From: Bacillus sp. FJAT-25509
GTDB taxonomy: Bacteria > Bacillota > Bacilli > Bacillales > Bacillaceae_G
NCBI RefSeq assembly: GCF_001420605.1
Contig: NZ_LJIZ01000032.1
Coordinates: 124,001 to 188,000, forward strand
Length of the DNA: 64,000 nt
Reading direction: 5' to 3'
Below are positions 28,054-36,991 of the stretch, one piece after another. A program made the position numbers and the translations under genes. The notes beneath the pieces are model-generated. The model saw only the letters and a list, made by a program, of their open reading frames with translations. It was not told where the DNA came from and did not search any database. Each line of letters starts with the position of its first letter. Position 1 is the first letter of the stretch.

Positions 28054-29934
28054 ATGGATCTTACGACAATTGAAAATCCGTGCTTTTTAAAAAATAAAAC
28101 GAACGGTGAATTAGAAGTATTAAGTGAAGAAATTCGTAAATTTCTTATTCAACAGCTTTCTGAGACTGGGGGTCATATTGCGCCAAATTTAGGAGTTGTT
28201 GAATTAACGATTGCATTACATAAAGTCTTTGATTCGCCTAAAGACAAATTTTTATGGGATGTAGGACATCAATCATATGTTCATAAAATATTAACTGGTC
28301 GAGCGAAAGAATTTACAACACTAAGACAATTTAAAGGATTATGTGGCTTTCCTAAACGAAATGAAAGTGAGCATGATGTATGGGAAACTGGACACAGCTC
28401 GACTTCACTATCTGCGGCAATGGGGATGGCTATTGCTAGAGATATAAAAAAAACTGGTGAATACATTATTCCGATTATCGGAGATGGTGCATTAACTGGT
28501 GGGATGGCACTTGAAGCAATGAACCATATTGGTCATGAGCAAAAAGATGTCATCGTTATTTTAAATGATAATGAAATGTCTATAGCTCCGAACGTAGGTG
28601 CTTTACATAGCATTTTAGGAAGACTGAGAACAACTGGGAAATACCGTTGGGCTAAAGGTGAACTTGAAGGTGTGATCAAAAAAATTCCTGGAATCGGAGA
28701 CAAACTATCAAGTACATCAAAAAAATTAAAAGATAGCCTTAAATACTTAGTTACACAAGGGATGTTTTTTGAGGAAATGGGATTCACTTATTTTGGACCA
28801 GTTGATGGTCATAATTTTGAAGACTTATTTGAGTCCCTTGAATATGCTAAGAAAACTAAAGGCCCGGTAATAGTACATGTTCTAACGAAAAAAGGAAAAG
28901 GATACAAGCCAGCAGAAAGTGATGATATTGGAACTTGGCATGGCACAGGTCCTTATAAAGTAGAGTCTGGTAAGTTAATTAAGCCGGATAAAGCACCACC
29001 AGCATGGAGTAAACTTGTTAGTGATACTGTATTAAAATTAGCTTTAAAAGATGAGCGAATCGTAGCGATTACTCCAGCGATGCCTGTAGGTTCAAAATTG
29101 GAAAACTTCCAAGCTCAATTACCTGACCGAATTTTTGATGTCGGTATTGCAGAGCAGCATGCGGCAACAGTAGCAGCTGGATTAGCAACGCAAGGAATGA
29201 AGCCGTTTTTAGCAATTTATTCAACATTCCTTCAAAGAGCATACGATCAAGTATTACATGATATTTGTAGACAAAATTTAAATGTATTCATTGGAATCGA
29301 TCGTGCAGGATTAGTAGGTGCGGATGGTGAAACTCATCAAGGTGTGTTTGATATTGCCTTCCTACGTCATATACCAAACTTAGTTTTAATGATGCCTAAA
29401 GATGAGAATGAGGGCCAACATATGGTAAACACTGCAATTCAATACGACGATGGCCCAATTGCGCTGCGTTTCCCTAGGGGGAATGGTATAGGCGTACCAA
29501 TGGATGAGCAATTAAAAGAAATTCCGATTGGATCATGGGAAGTATTAAAAGAAGGTTCTGATGCAGTTATCTTAACTTTTGGTACAACAATAAAAATGGC
29601 ACTAGATGCAGCGGATGAGTTAGAGAAGGAAAATATTTCTGTTAAAGTAGTAAACGCAAGATTTATTAAACCGATGGATACTGCAATGTTAAATGATATC
29701 TTTAAGGACGGAAAACCGATTTTAACAATCGAAGAAGCAGTATTACAAGGCGGTTTTGGAAGTGCTGTTTTAGAATTTGCAAGTTCAAATAATTTTCAAA
29801 ACGTCCGCGTAGAACGTATTGGTATACCGGATTTATTTGTTGAACATGGTGATGTTGATAAATTACTTGATGAAATTCATTTAACAAAAGATGAATCGGT
29901 TAAGAAAATCCGTGAAATGGTTTGTAATAAATAA
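28054..29934 (+). CDS. dxs: 1-deoxy-D-xylulose-5-phosphate synthase
   Basis: First enzyme of the MEP isoprenoid pathway, thiamine-diphosphate dependent, making DXP from pyruvate and glyceraldehyde phosphate. The 626-residue protein shows the ThDP motif [19 protein letters not shown]...[15 protein letters not shown], the catalytic-Glu segment [18 protein letters not shown], and [30 protein letters not shown] precedes the ATG. Followed 15 bases later by the TlyA gene. Confidence 0.97.
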   Translation: MDLTTIENPCFLKNKTNGELEVLSEEIRKFLIQQLSETGGHIAPNLGVVELTIALHKVFDSPKDKFLWDVGHQSYVHKILTGRAKEFTTLRQFKGLCGFPKRNESEHDVWETGHSSTSLSAAMGMAIARDIKKTGEYIIPIIGDGALTGGMALEAMNHIGHEQKDVIVILNDNEMSIAPNVGALHSILGRLRTTGKYRWAKGELEGVIKKIPGIGDKLSSTSKKLKDSLKYLVTQGMFFEEMGFTYFGPVDGHNFEDLFESLEYAKKTKGPVIVHVLTKKGKGYKPAESDDIGTWHGTGPYKVESGKLIKPDKAPPAWSKLVSDTVLKLALKDERIVAITPAMPVGSKLENFQAQLPDRIFDVGIAEQHAATVAAGLATQGMKPFLAIYSTFLQRAYDQVLHDICRQNLNVFIGIDRAGLVGADGETHQGVFDIAFLRHIPNLVLMMPKDENEGQHMVNTAIQYDDGPIALRFPRGNGIGVPMDEQLKEIPIGSWEVLKEGSDAVILTFGTTIKMALDAADELEKENISVKVVNARFIKPMDTAMLNDIFKDGKPILTIEEAVLQGGFGSAVLEFASSNNFQNVRVERIGIPDLFVEHGDVDKLLDEIHLTKDESVKKIREMVCNK

Positions 29935-29949
29935 GAGGATGACATATAA

Positions 29950-30777
29950 ATGGCAAAAAAGGAACGAGTAGACGTACTTTTAGTAGATCGTGGTTTAATC
30001 GAAACACGTGAAAAAGCTAAACGAGCAATTATGGCAGGACTTGTCTATACAAACGAGCAAAGATTAGATAAGCCTGGAGAAAAAATAGATATGGAACTCC
30101 CTTTACAAATTAAAGGTGAAGTTATGCCTTATGTGAGCCGTGGAGGGTACAAATTAGAAAAAGCAATCAACACGTTCGATCTATCAGTTAAAGATAAAAT
30201 TATGATTGATATTGGATCTTCAACAGGTGGATTTACAGATTGTGCCCTTCAAAATGGGGCAAAAAAATCATATGCACTTGATGTTGGATACAATCAACTT
30301 GCTTGGAAATTAAGGCAGGATGAACGTGTTATTGTAATGGAACGAACAAATTTTCGTTATGTTAAACCAGAAGATTTAATTGAAGGGTTACCTCAATTTG
30401 CTTCAATTGACGTATCATTTATTTCGTTACGTTTGATTTTACCAGTCCTAAAAACATTATTAGTACCTTCAAGTGATGTTGTCGCGTTAATTAAACCCCA
30501 ATTTGAAGCTGGTAGAGAGCAAGTTGGTAAAAAGGGTATTGTACGCGATCCAAAAGTGCATGAACAAGTTATTGAAATGATGACCGATTTTGCGCTTCGC
30601 CAAGGATATGATATAAAAGCTTTAACTTTTTCTCCTATAACTGGTGGAGACGGTAACATTGAATTTTTAATTCACCTTCATTGGGAAGGTTCAAAGGAAA
30701 TTGGAAATAGCGAGTTAAATCGATTACCAATGGAAATTGTAAATGAAGCACATAGTGAATTAAAGAAGGTAAAATAA
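29950..30777 (+). CDS. yqxC: TlyA-family rRNA 2'-O-methyltransferase/hemolysin-like (YqxC)
   Basis: A 275-residue protein with an N-terminal S4 RNA-binding domain (VDVLLVDRGLIETREKAKRA) and a Rossmann methyltransferase domain. The SAM-binding loop is DIGSSTGGFTDCALQNGAKK, and the catalytic region is ASIDVSFISLR followed by IKPQFEAGREQVGKKGIVRD. In mycobacteria TlyA methylates 16S and 23S rRNA; the activity in Bacillus is inferred. AAGAGGATGACA precedes the ATG. Confidence 0.94.
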   Translation: MAKKERVDVLLVDRGLIETREKAKRAIMAGLVYTNEQRLDKPGEKIDMELPLQIKGEVMPYVSRGGYKLEKAINTFDLSVKDKIMIDIGSSTGGFTDCALQNGAKKSYALDVGYNQLAWKLRQDERVIVMERTNFRYVKPEDLIEGLPQFASIDVSFISLRLILPVLKTLLVPSSDVVALIKPQFEAGREQVGKKGIVRDPKVHEQVIEMMTDFALRQGYDIKALTFSPITGGDGNIEFLIHLHWEGSKEIGNSELNRLPMEIVNEAHSELKKVK

Positions 30778-30780
30778 TAA

Positions 30781-30805
30781 AAAGGAAACCAAATAGGTTT
30801 CCTTT
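30781..30805 (+). terminator. Terminator after yqxC, first copy
   Basis: AAAGGAAACC, loop AAATA, GGTTTCCTTT. The same 25 bases occur again at 30967-30991, after the GC-rich element. Confidence 0.85.
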
Positions 30806-30839
30806 CAATTTGTAGACAAAGTTCTAAAAACCTGATTTT

Positions 30840-30966
30840 CAGACTGATTGCAAGCGCTTGTCTTTCGAGGCGCGAAGCCTGGTGAGGAGCGGAGTTACCC
30901 TGGACGGTAATGAGCACCGCTCAACGGGCGAAGCAACGAAGAAAGCGAGCGTTTGTCAACAGTCTG
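30840..30966. repeat. GC-rich hairpin-forming intergenic element
   Basis: A 127-base element bounded by CAGACTG and its inverse CAGTCTG. The outer arms continue as ATTGCAAGCGCTTGTCTTTC against GAAAGCGAGCGTTTGTCAA. Inside are a small hairpin AGGC-GCGAA-GCCT (30868-30880) and a two-part stem, GAGCGG..TTACC against GGTAA..CCGCTC (30887-30922). Its GC content is well above the surroundings and no gene is encoded. It resembles the GC-rich mobile-looking repeats of Bacillaceae, but I cannot assign a family. Confidence 0.72.
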
Positions 30967-30993
30967 AAAGGAAACCAAATAGGTTTCCTTTTC
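30967..30993 (+). terminator. Terminator, second copy
   Basis: Exact repeat of the 25 bases at 30781-30805, following the GC-rich element directly, with a short T-run. Confidence 0.75.
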
Positions 30994-31165
30994 TCCTTTT
31001 TCAAATTAAGAAATTAGGATTCGAACATAATAAAAAAGAAAAGAAAAAATATGCTCAAAAAATGCATTTTATGAAAACGTTTAAAAAAATATATACAATA
31101 ACCAGTAGATTAGTTAAGATAAACTTTAAGTAAGATATTTGTCGGAATTTGCAAAGAGGTGTATT

Positions 31166-31618
31166 ATGAATAAAGGTCAGCGTCACATAAAAATACGAGA
31201 AATTATCGCAAAAAATGAAGTCGAAACACAAGATGAATTAGTACAATCACTAAGAGACTTAGGGTTTAAAGTAACCCAAGCAACGATTTCACGTGATATA
31301 AAAGAACTACATCTAGTAAAAGTACCGTTATCTGATGGTCGATATAAATATAGCCTACCTGCAGATCAACGATTTAATCCATTACAAAAATTAAAAAGAC
31401 TTTTAATTGATTCATTTATTAAAATTGACAGTTCAAGCCATTTAATTGTAATGAAAACTTTGCCAGGTAATGCAAATGCAGTTGGTGCATTAATAGATCA
31501 TTTAGATTGGTCAGAAATTATGGGTACTATCTGTGGTGATGATACGATCTTAATCATTTGTCGTACACCTGTAGATGCTGATGATTTAAAAGAAAAATTT
31601 ATTGACATGCTTCAATAG
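31166..31618 (+). CDS. argR: Arginine repressor ArgR/AhrC
   Basis: Arginine-sensing regulator that represses arginine biosynthesis and activates its catabolism. The 150-residue protein has an N-terminal winged helix ([20 protein letters not shown] and [18 protein letters not shown]) and a C-terminal hexamerization/arginine domain with [17 protein letters not shown] and [14 protein letters not shown]. The frame is open to 31139, but AGAGGTG positions the ATG at 31166. Confidence 0.96.
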   Translation: MNKGQRHIKIREIIAKNEVETQDELVQSLRDLGFKVTQATISRDIKELHLVKVPLSDGRYKYSLPADQRFNPLQKLKRLLIDSFIKIDSSSHLIVMKTLPGNANAVGALIDHLDWSEIMGTICGDDTILIICRTPVDADDLKEKFIDMLQ

Positions 31619-31650
31619 GAGAATGGTTTTAAAAAGAGGAGAGAAACTCA

Positions 31651-33381
31651 TTGTTATCTGAAATTATCATTAAAAATTTTGCAATCATTGAGGAAGTTTC
31701 CATTTCATTTGAAAAGGGTTTAACTGTACTAAGTGGTGAAACAGGAGCGGGGAAGTCGATCATTATTGACGCCATCGGTCTGTTACTTGGTGGTCGTGGA
31801 TCTGCAGAATTCGTAAGATATGATACTGAAAAAGCAGAAATTGAAGGCTTATTTCATATCGAAAATGAGAATCATCTAATTTATTCTAGATGCAGAGAAT
31901 TAGGCTTTGACATTGAAGATGAAATGATCATCTTAAAAAGAGATATTACTTCATCTGGTAAAAGTGTATGCCGTATCAATGGGAAATTAGTGACAACTTC
32001 TATACTTAAGGAAATTGGTGGCTTACTTGTTGATATTCATGGGCAACATGAGAGCCAAGATTTAATGGACCAAGAGCATCATTTACCGATGTTACAACAA
32101 TATGATGAGAAAGCAATTGCTCCTTTGAATACTGAATATCAAAATATATTTAATAACTATACAGACTTAAAAAAACAGTTAAAGCAATTAACTGAAAACG
32201 AACAACAAATGGCTCATCGGTTAGATCTAATTCAATTTCAGCTAACAGAAATACAAAGTGCGAATTTGCAAGAAAATGAAGACGATCAATTGATGGAAGA
32301 AAGACTCAAAATTTCAAATTTTGAACGCATATATAAATCTTTAGTTGAAGCATATCAAGGTTTATCACAGGATGGATCAGGGTTAGATTCGGTCAGGTCG
32401 AGTATGTATTCTTTAGAGTCAGTAGCGAATATTGATAATGACATTAAAGAAATGCATGAAGGAATCAGTAGTAGCTATTACCTATTAGAGGATATATCGT
32501 ATCGATTACGTGATTCCATTGAACAAATGGAATATGATCCAAATCGATTAAACGAAATTGAAACTCGTTTAAGTGAGATTTCTATGTTAAAAAAGAAGTA
32601 TGGCCATAGTGTTGCTGATATCTTAAAATACGCAGAAAATATCGAACAAGAGTTGGATACTATTCAACATAAAGATATGCATATAGAGAAGTTACAAAAA
32701 GACTTAGATAATGTAACAATCAAGCTAATTAATGCGGCTTCGGCTCTTTCAAATAAAAGAAAAGAATTAGCAATCAACTTGACTGCTGATATACATAAAG
32801 AATTAAAAGAGCTTTATATGGATAAAACAACCTTTGAAATTATGTTTGATGTTGAAGAAGGACAAGAATCAGATCCGATTGTAGATGAAAAACATATTAG
32901 ATTTAAAAAAGATGGATTTGATTTTGTTGAGTTTTATATTTCAACAAACCCAGGTGAGCCTTTAAAGCCATTAGCAAAGGTTGCTTCTGGTGGAGAACTT
33001 TCAAGGATGTTCTTAGCATTAAAGAGCATTTTCACGAAGCATCAAGGGATTACGTCAATTATATTTGATGAAGTTGATACAGGGGTTAGTGGAAGGGTAG
33101 CACAAGCAATAGCGGAAAAAATACACAAAGTATCGATAGATTCTCAAGTGCTTTGTATAACTCACTTACCACAAGTTGCTTCTATGGCAGATACGCATTT
33201 ATTTATCGCCAAATTAATTGATGGGAATCGAACGAAAACTTCTGTTACACCATTACGGAATGATCAAAAAATTAATGAAATTGCACGAATGATCGCTGGA
33301 GTTGAAATTACAGATGTAACGATTCAACACGCTAAAGAATTGATCGATCAGGCAGCTTCTGCAAAATACCAATCTCAATGA
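31651..33381 (+). CDS. recN: DNA repair protein RecN
   Basis: SMC-like ATPase recruited early to double-strand breaks. The 576-residue protein has Walker A LSGETGAGKSIIIDAIGLLLGG at the N-terminus, a long coiled-coil middle (about 160-370), and the C-terminal signature VASGGELSRMFLALK and Walker B IIFDEVDTGVSGRVAQAIA. The start is TTG after AAGAGGAGAG. It lies between argR and spoIVB as in B. subtilis. Confidence 0.96.
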   Translation: MLSEIIIKNFAIIEEVSISFEKGLTVLSGETGAGKSIIIDAIGLLLGGRGSAEFVRYDTEKAEIEGLFHIENENHLIYSRCRELGFDIEDEMIILKRDITSSGKSVCRINGKLVTTSILKEIGGLLVDIHGQHESQDLMDQEHHLPMLQQYDEKAIAPLNTEYQNIFNNYTDLKKQLKQLTENEQQMAHRLDLIQFQLTEIQSANLQENEDDQLMEERLKISNFERIYKSLVEAYQGLSQDGSGLDSVRSSMYSLESVANIDNDIKEMHEGISSSYYLLEDISYRLRDSIEQMEYDPNRLNEIETRLSEISMLKKKYGHSVADILKYAENIEQELDTIQHKDMHIEKLQKDLDNVTIKLINAASALSNKRKELAINLTADIHKELKELYMDKTTFEIMFDVEEGQESDPIVDEKHIRFKKDGFDFVEFYISTNPGEPLKPLAKVASGGELSRMFLALKSIFTKHQGITSIIFDEVDTGVSGRVAQAIAEKIHKVSIDSQVLCITHLPQVASMADTHLFIAKLIDGNRTKTSVTPLRNDQKINEIARMIAGVEITDVTIQHAKELIDQAASAKYQSQ

Positions 33382-33386
33382 ACGTA

Positions 33387-33444
33387 AAAGAGAATGTTTG
33401 ATGATAGAAATTTTTTTCTATACATTAAATATTCTCTTTTTTTT
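33387..33444 (+). terminator. Terminator after recN
   Basis: AAAGAGAAT pairs with ATTCTCTTT across a long AT-rich loop, followed by a T-run. Confidence 0.7.
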
Positions 33445-33625
33445 ATGGGAATTATTGATAAATTAGTAATTGGAAAATGCTAAATGAAACATACTAATAC
33501 AACATTATACGTTAAAGAATCTATCATATTTTTACAATCATATTTTGCTTTTACAAAGCTAACATTAACTACATAGCCACGAATTAAAAAAAATGAAATT
33601 TGGCGCTAAGGAGAGTGATTCGCTT

Positions 33626-34801
33626 GTGAAAAAAATAAATGTTCAACGAATAATAAAAATTCTTCTCCTTTTATTTATAGTTGGTATTGGCGTGTTTAAT
33701 ATAAATCAAAATAATGTATTTTCATCTACCATAAAAAATAAAGATCAACAAGAAATTGTTAATGTAGCACTTGGTATGAATGAATTACCAAGTAAAAAGG
33801 TGGATGTAAAAGTATTAAACAGTTTAAGAATAATACCAGGAGGACAATCAATAGGAGTAAAACTTAACTCAGTAGGTGTTTTAGTAGTTGGACATCATTT
33901 AGTAAATACTAATTTAGGACAAAAGTCTCCAGGTGAAATTGCCGGTATTAAAGTTGGAGACATGATTATAAAAATGAATGGTAAACAAATCGAAAAAATG
34001 TCAGATGTATTACCATTTATTCAAAAAGCAGGAAAGTATGGAAAGCCTATAAAAATCACTGTAAAACGCGAGGGTAAGTATTACACAAAAATGTTACAAC
34101 CTATTCGTGATCAAGGTCATAATAGCTATCGAATTGGATTATATATAAGAGATTCGGCGTCTGGTATTGGCACGATGACATTTATTGAACCTAATTCATT
34201 AAAATATGGTGCACTAGGACATGTTATCTCTGATAGTGATACGAGAAAAGCCATTGAAGTAGAAGATGGGCATATAGTCTATTCAACAGTTACTGCAATT
34301 GAAAAAGGTGCAGATGGTTCACCAGGAGAAAAAATAGCGCATTTTGCACTAGATCGTGGAACAATTGGTAATATCACTTCAAATAGTCCATTTGGAATAT
34401 TCGGTAAGGTTAACAATAAAATTGAAAATGGGATCATGTCTCAACCATTACCCATTGCATTATCAAATGAAGTGAAAAAAGGTCCTGCTAAAATACTTAC
34501 CGTAATACATGATAATAAAGTAGAAGCATTTGACATAGAGATAGTAAGTAGTATTCAACAAAAATTCCCATCAACTAAAGGGATTATTTTAAAGGTAACC
34601 GATAAACGTTTACTTAAAGAAACAGGCGGGATTGTACAAGGAATGAGCGGCTCACCAATCATTCAAAATGGAAAATTAATCGGAGCAGTTACACATGTTT
34701 TTGTAAATGATTCCACTAGTGGATATGGGGTTCATATTGAATGGATGCTTGATGAGGCTAAGGTACCGATTTATGATTATCAAAATAAAAAAGCTTCTTG
34801 A
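33626..34801 (+). CDS. spoIVB: SpoIVB serine peptidase (S55)
   Basis: Forespore protease that signals across the membrane to start pro-sigma-K processing. It has an N-terminal membrane helix ([15 protein letters not shown]), a PDZ domain (around [20 protein letters not shown]) and an S55 peptidase domain. The catalytic His is in GALGHVISD and the catalytic Ser in GMSGSPI, followed by [10 protein letters not shown]. The start is uncertain: AAGGAG lies 12 bases before the GTG at 33626 (391 residues), while the upstream ATG at 33593 has no site. Confidence 0.93.
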   Translation: MKKINVQRIIKILLLLFIVGIGVFNINQNNVFSSTIKNKDQQEIVNVALGMNELPSKKVDVKVLNSLRIIPGGQSIGVKLNSVGVLVVGHHLVNTNLGQKSPGEIAGIKVGDMIIKMNGKQIEKMSDVLPFIQKAGKYGKPIKITVKREGKYYTKMLQPIRDQGHNSYRIGLYIRDSASGIGTMTFIEPNSLKYGALGHVISDSDTRKAIEVEDGHIVYSTVTAIEKGADGSPGEKIAHFALDRGTIGNITSNSPFGIFGKVNNKIENGIMSQPLPIALSNEVKKGPAKILTVIHDNKVEAFDIEIVSSIQQKFPSTKGIILKVTDKRLLKETGGIVQGMSGSPIIQNGKLIGAVTHVFVNDSTSGYGVHIEWMLDEAKVPIYDYQNKKAS

Positions 34802-34804
34802 TTT

Positions 34805-34842
34805 AAAAAATACACCTATCAAATTATGTAGGTGTATTTTTT
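34805..34842 (+). terminator. Terminator after spoIVB
   Basis: AAAATACACCTA pairs with TAGGTGTATTTT, ending in a T-run. Confidence 0.87.
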
Positions 34843-35178
34843 ATGTGTTTTAGTTTATTTCCCCTATAACATAATCGATTTCCGTGAGACGATCATTAAG
34901 GGGCTCAGGAGGCCTCTATTGCATCTCCTACAAGTGTTAAATACCTTCGTTCAAAGTAACTTACTCATTATATGAAGAGCACGTAAAGGCACTTTAAAAT
35001 ACCCTTTTGTGAATTGGTTTATAGCATAAGATAACAATTTATATTTCAGTACTGAAAAATACACATATTAAATTTTGTCGTGTATTTAGTTAAAATTAAG
35101 TCAAAATAGGAAAAAAATGGTAATATACTATTAGCACAATGAAAAATTAAAAAAATTTTAATGTAGAGGATGATTGAT
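34843..35178. other. Noncoding region between spoIVB and spo0A, left part
   Basis: Contains a slightly GC-richer patch (34872-34930: GATTTCCGTGAGACG, then GGGGCTCAGGAGGCC) that may be a degenerate relative of other intergenic repeats. AT-rich sequence follows. No open frame is visible. Confidence 0.4.
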
Positions 35179-35232
35179 ATGACGGCTAATGTTACAGAAT
35201 TGTAAATTTATATTAAAAATTATAAATTTACA
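35179..35232 (+). other. Eight-codon mini-ORF followed by a perfect hairpin
   Basis: AGAGGA, then ATG and seven further codons (MTANVTEL) and TAA at 35203-35205. The stop lies inside a perfect inverted repeat: TGTAAATTTATA (35201-35212) with TATAAATTTACA (35221-35232). A T-rich stretch follows. It could be a leader peptide with terminator, or the stump of a deleted gene. Confidence 0.45.
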
Positions 35233-35270
35233 TACTATTTCATTTTTTATATAATGAATTATATGTATAA

Positions 35271-35311
35271 TTCGACTTAATACATAGTAGTTTTTAAACC
35301 AATCGTCGAAT
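35271..35311. promoter_or_regulatory. Two Spo0A-box-like sites upstream of spo0A
   Basis: TTCGACT (35271-35277) is AGTCGAA on the minus strand, a 6 of 7 match to the 0A box TGTCGAA. TCGTCGAAT (35303-35311) is CGTCGAA, also 6 of 7. B. subtilis spo0A has several such boxes for autoregulation. Confidence 0.5.
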
Positions 35312-35374
35312 GCTAGAAGAAATTGAAGAAAACTATCTATATTAATAAAAATATTCAGAATTTATAATAAAAAC

Positions 35375-35400
35375 AGGAAATAAATTTTTATTGTCGAAAT
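35375..35400 (+). promoter_or_regulatory. Sigma-H-like promoter with overlapping 0A box for spo0A
   Basis: AGGAAAT (35375-35381), a 14-base spacer, and GAAAT (35396-35400) resemble the sigma-H consensus. TTGTCGAAA (35391-35399), a full 0A-box match, overlaps the -10. This agrees with the known autoregulated, sigma-H-driven sporulation promoter of spo0A in B. subtilis. Confidence 0.55.
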
Positions 35401-35453
35401 TATCGGTAATAAGTAATGAAAATTCACTATTGAGGATGTAGGGAGGAACGGGC

Positions 35454-36242
35454 GTGGAGAAAATTAAAGTATTATTAGTTGATGATAATAAAGAACTTGT
35501 TATTATGTTAGAAAACTACATTAACGCACAAACAGATATGGAAGTGGTTGGTGTTGCGTTTAATGGACAAGACTGCTTACCTCTAGTGAAAGATAAAAAG
35601 CCAGATGTACTAGTCTTAGATATTATTATGCCTCATTTAGATGGATTAGCGGTTTTAGATCGTTTACGCGCTGGCTTAGTTGAAAAAATTCCAAACGTTA
35701 TTATGCTAACTGCATTTGGTCAAGAAGATGTTACTAAAAAAGCTGTTGATCTTGGTGCATCATATTTTATCTTAAAACCATTTGATATGGAGCATTTAAT
35801 CAGCAATATCCGTCAAGTTGTAGGAAAGGGTAGTTCGGTAACTAAACGTAATTCACCTTCTCTAGTTTCAAATTACGAAAGCAAGCCACGTAACTTAGAT
35901 GCTAGTATCACAAGTATCATCCATGAAATTGGGGTACCTGCACATATTAAAGGATATATGTACTTACGTGAAGCGATTTCGATGGTATACAACGATATTG
36001 AGCTTTTAGGTTCAATTACAAAAGTTTTATATCCAGATATCGCTAAAAAGTTCAATACAACAGCTAGCCGAGTTGAACGTGCAATTCGACATGCGATTGA
36101 AGTAGCATGGAGCCGTGGAAATATCGATAGTATTTCTACATTATTTGGTTATACAATTTCAATGTCAAAGGCAAAACCAACAAATTCAGAATTTATTGCA
36201 ATGGTAGCTGATAAATTACGTTTAGAGCATAAAGCTTCATAA
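35454..36242 (+). CDS. spo0A: Sporulation master regulator Spo0A
   Basis: Response regulator that commits the cell to sporulation after phosphorelay phosphorylation. The 262-residue protein has a receiver domain (1-125) with Asp10/Asp11 (LLVDDNKEL), phosphoacceptor Asp56 ([11 protein letters not shown]), the Thr in MLTAFG, and Lys in FILKPFD. The DNA-binding domain (about 145-262) includes the recognition helix [18 protein letters not shown]. The start is GTG after GGGAGGAACGG. Confidence 0.98.
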   Translation: MEKIKVLLVDDNKELVIMLENYINAQTDMEVVGVAFNGQDCLPLVKDKKPDVLVLDIIMPHLDGLAVLDRLRAGLVEKIPNVIMLTAFGQEDVTKKAVDLGASYFILKPFDMEHLISNIRQVVGKGSSVTKRNSPSLVSNYESKPRNLDASITSIIHEIGVPAHIKGYMYLREAISMVYNDIELLGSITKVLYPDIAKKFNTTASRVERAIRHAIEVAWSRGNIDSISTLFGYTISMSKAKPTNSEFIAMVADKLRLEHKAS

Positions 36243-36565
36243 TTTATTTTTATTATTAATTATTTAAGAAAAATTCAATCCCGATTAGCTTCTGACAGTG
36301 ATTCCACAGACATTTCTCTTAGCGAATAACTTCTTACGAGATCTTCGGTATTTTTTCGCATTAGCAATTATACTTTTTCAAAAGAAAACGTTGTCTTTAG
36401 TAGACAACGTTTTCTTTTGTTGTTGAAAATGAGTTTATCGATTTAATTCAAAATTTTCATAAAAGCTGTTAGTTCAATATGCTCCATAACAACGAAATTC
36501 AATTTTTCATTTTGAAAAAATGTAAAGTACGTGTCCTTTGATTTTCTATGATATTAAAAATTAGT
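36243..36565. other. Noncoding region downstream of spo0A
   Basis: First part of a 749-base gap between spo0A and the convergent uppP. Apart from the terminator at 36380-36418 I see no gene or recognisable element. Confidence 0.45.
36380..36418 (+). terminator. Terminator downstream of spo0A
   Basis: AAAAGAAAACGTTGTCT pairs perfectly with AGACAACGTTTTCTTTT. The flanking A and T runs could let it act on either strand. Confidence 0.88.
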
Positions 36566-36594
36566 TTGCGTAATAATTTTTAGTATGCTATAAT
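36566..36594 (+). promoter_or_regulatory. SigA promoter of an orphan RNA gene
   Basis: TTGCGT (36566-36571), a 17-base spacer, and a perfect TATAAT (36589-36594) preceded by TGC (extended -10). Predicted start is near 36601. No open reading frame of note follows. Confidence 0.75.
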
Positions 36595-36600
36595 ATTTAC

Positions 36601-36882
36601 TGCGCCACTGAAACATTTAGAAAAACGATATTATTACTACGAAATTTGGAAGAAAATTGGACGTATTCCATGACGCGTCAGCTATTTCAACCTTGTTTAA
36701 AATTAGTAGTAGTGTCTGTTAGTGAAGATTGTTGTGAAACAAGCTGCCTAATGGAACGGCCCTGGAGCCGAATTGCGAAAGAGAGGTAGGGCTTTCGCCA
36801 ATAGACAACAATTTTTAAATTTAAATAACTAACATATATATTACAAAGGCTATTCGTATACGTTGTACGAATAGCCTTTTTC
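36601..36882 (+). ncRNA. Orphan structured noncoding RNA of unknown class
   Basis: About 282 nt between a strong SigA promoter and a strong terminator, with no credible plus-strand coding frame. A nested fold can be drawn for the 3' half. TGTTAG (36717-36722) pairs with CTAACA (36829-36834), and ATTGTTGT (36728-36735) with ACAACAAT (36805-36812). Inside are hairpins CGGC-CCTGGA-GCCG (36757-36770) and GCGAAAG-CTTTCGC (36775-36798). The loop of the last contains AGGTAG, complementary to CTGCCT at 36744-36749, a possible pseudoknot. ATTACTAC near 36632 could pair with GTAGTAGT near 36705. I compared it from memory with 6S, SRP, tmRNA, RNase P and common riboswitches and found no match. Confidence 0.65.
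36845..36882 (+). terminator. Terminator of the orphan RNA
   Basis: AAAGGCTATTCGTA pairs perfectly with TACGAATAGCCTTT, followed by T residues. Confidence 0.9.
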
Positions 36883-36941
36883 CATTTGTAAAATAAGCTG
36901 ATTAAAATGGAGACTAGAGTATTGTTGTATACAGCAATAAA

Positions 36942-36980
36942 AAAATAGGACATCCCATTATATGGTTGTCCTATTTCTTT
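36942..36980. terminator. Terminator after uppP
   Basis: AAATAGGACA pairs with TGTCCTATTT (the plus strand has GGTTGTCCTATTT), with A/T flanks suiting the minus-strand uppP transcript. Confidence 0.82.
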
Positions 36981-36991
36981 ATAGTTTTTAA

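Noticed and set aside
31072-31085. cre-like TGAAAACGTTTAAA upstream of argR
   Set aside because: One core mismatch in an AT-rich region where chance matches are likely; no supporting context.
30858-31133. 91-codon frame across the hairpin element before argR
   Set aside because: It is a translation of the GC-rich repeat and an AT-rich leader, with no initiation site. The composition changes mid-frame.
33490-33496. Sigma-G type -10 (CATACTA) upstream of spoIVB
   Set aside because: No acceptable -35 at the right distance, so the promoter call is not supported.
34872-34930. Third copy of the dispersed repeat upstream of spo0A
   Set aside because: Only short, scattered similarity (GATTTCC, GGGGCTC) to copies A and B; not enough to call a copy.
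36601-36882. Riboswitch or 6S/tmRNA/SRP/RNase P assignment for the orphan RNA
   Set aside because: No conserved core of these classes was recognised, and no gene follows on the same strand, so a cis-acting riboswitch is unlikely.
36687-36953. 88-codon minus-strand frame antisense to the orphan RNA
   Set aside because: It spans two terminators, has no good ribosome binding site and no recognisable pattern; the structured RNA on the other strand explains the region better.
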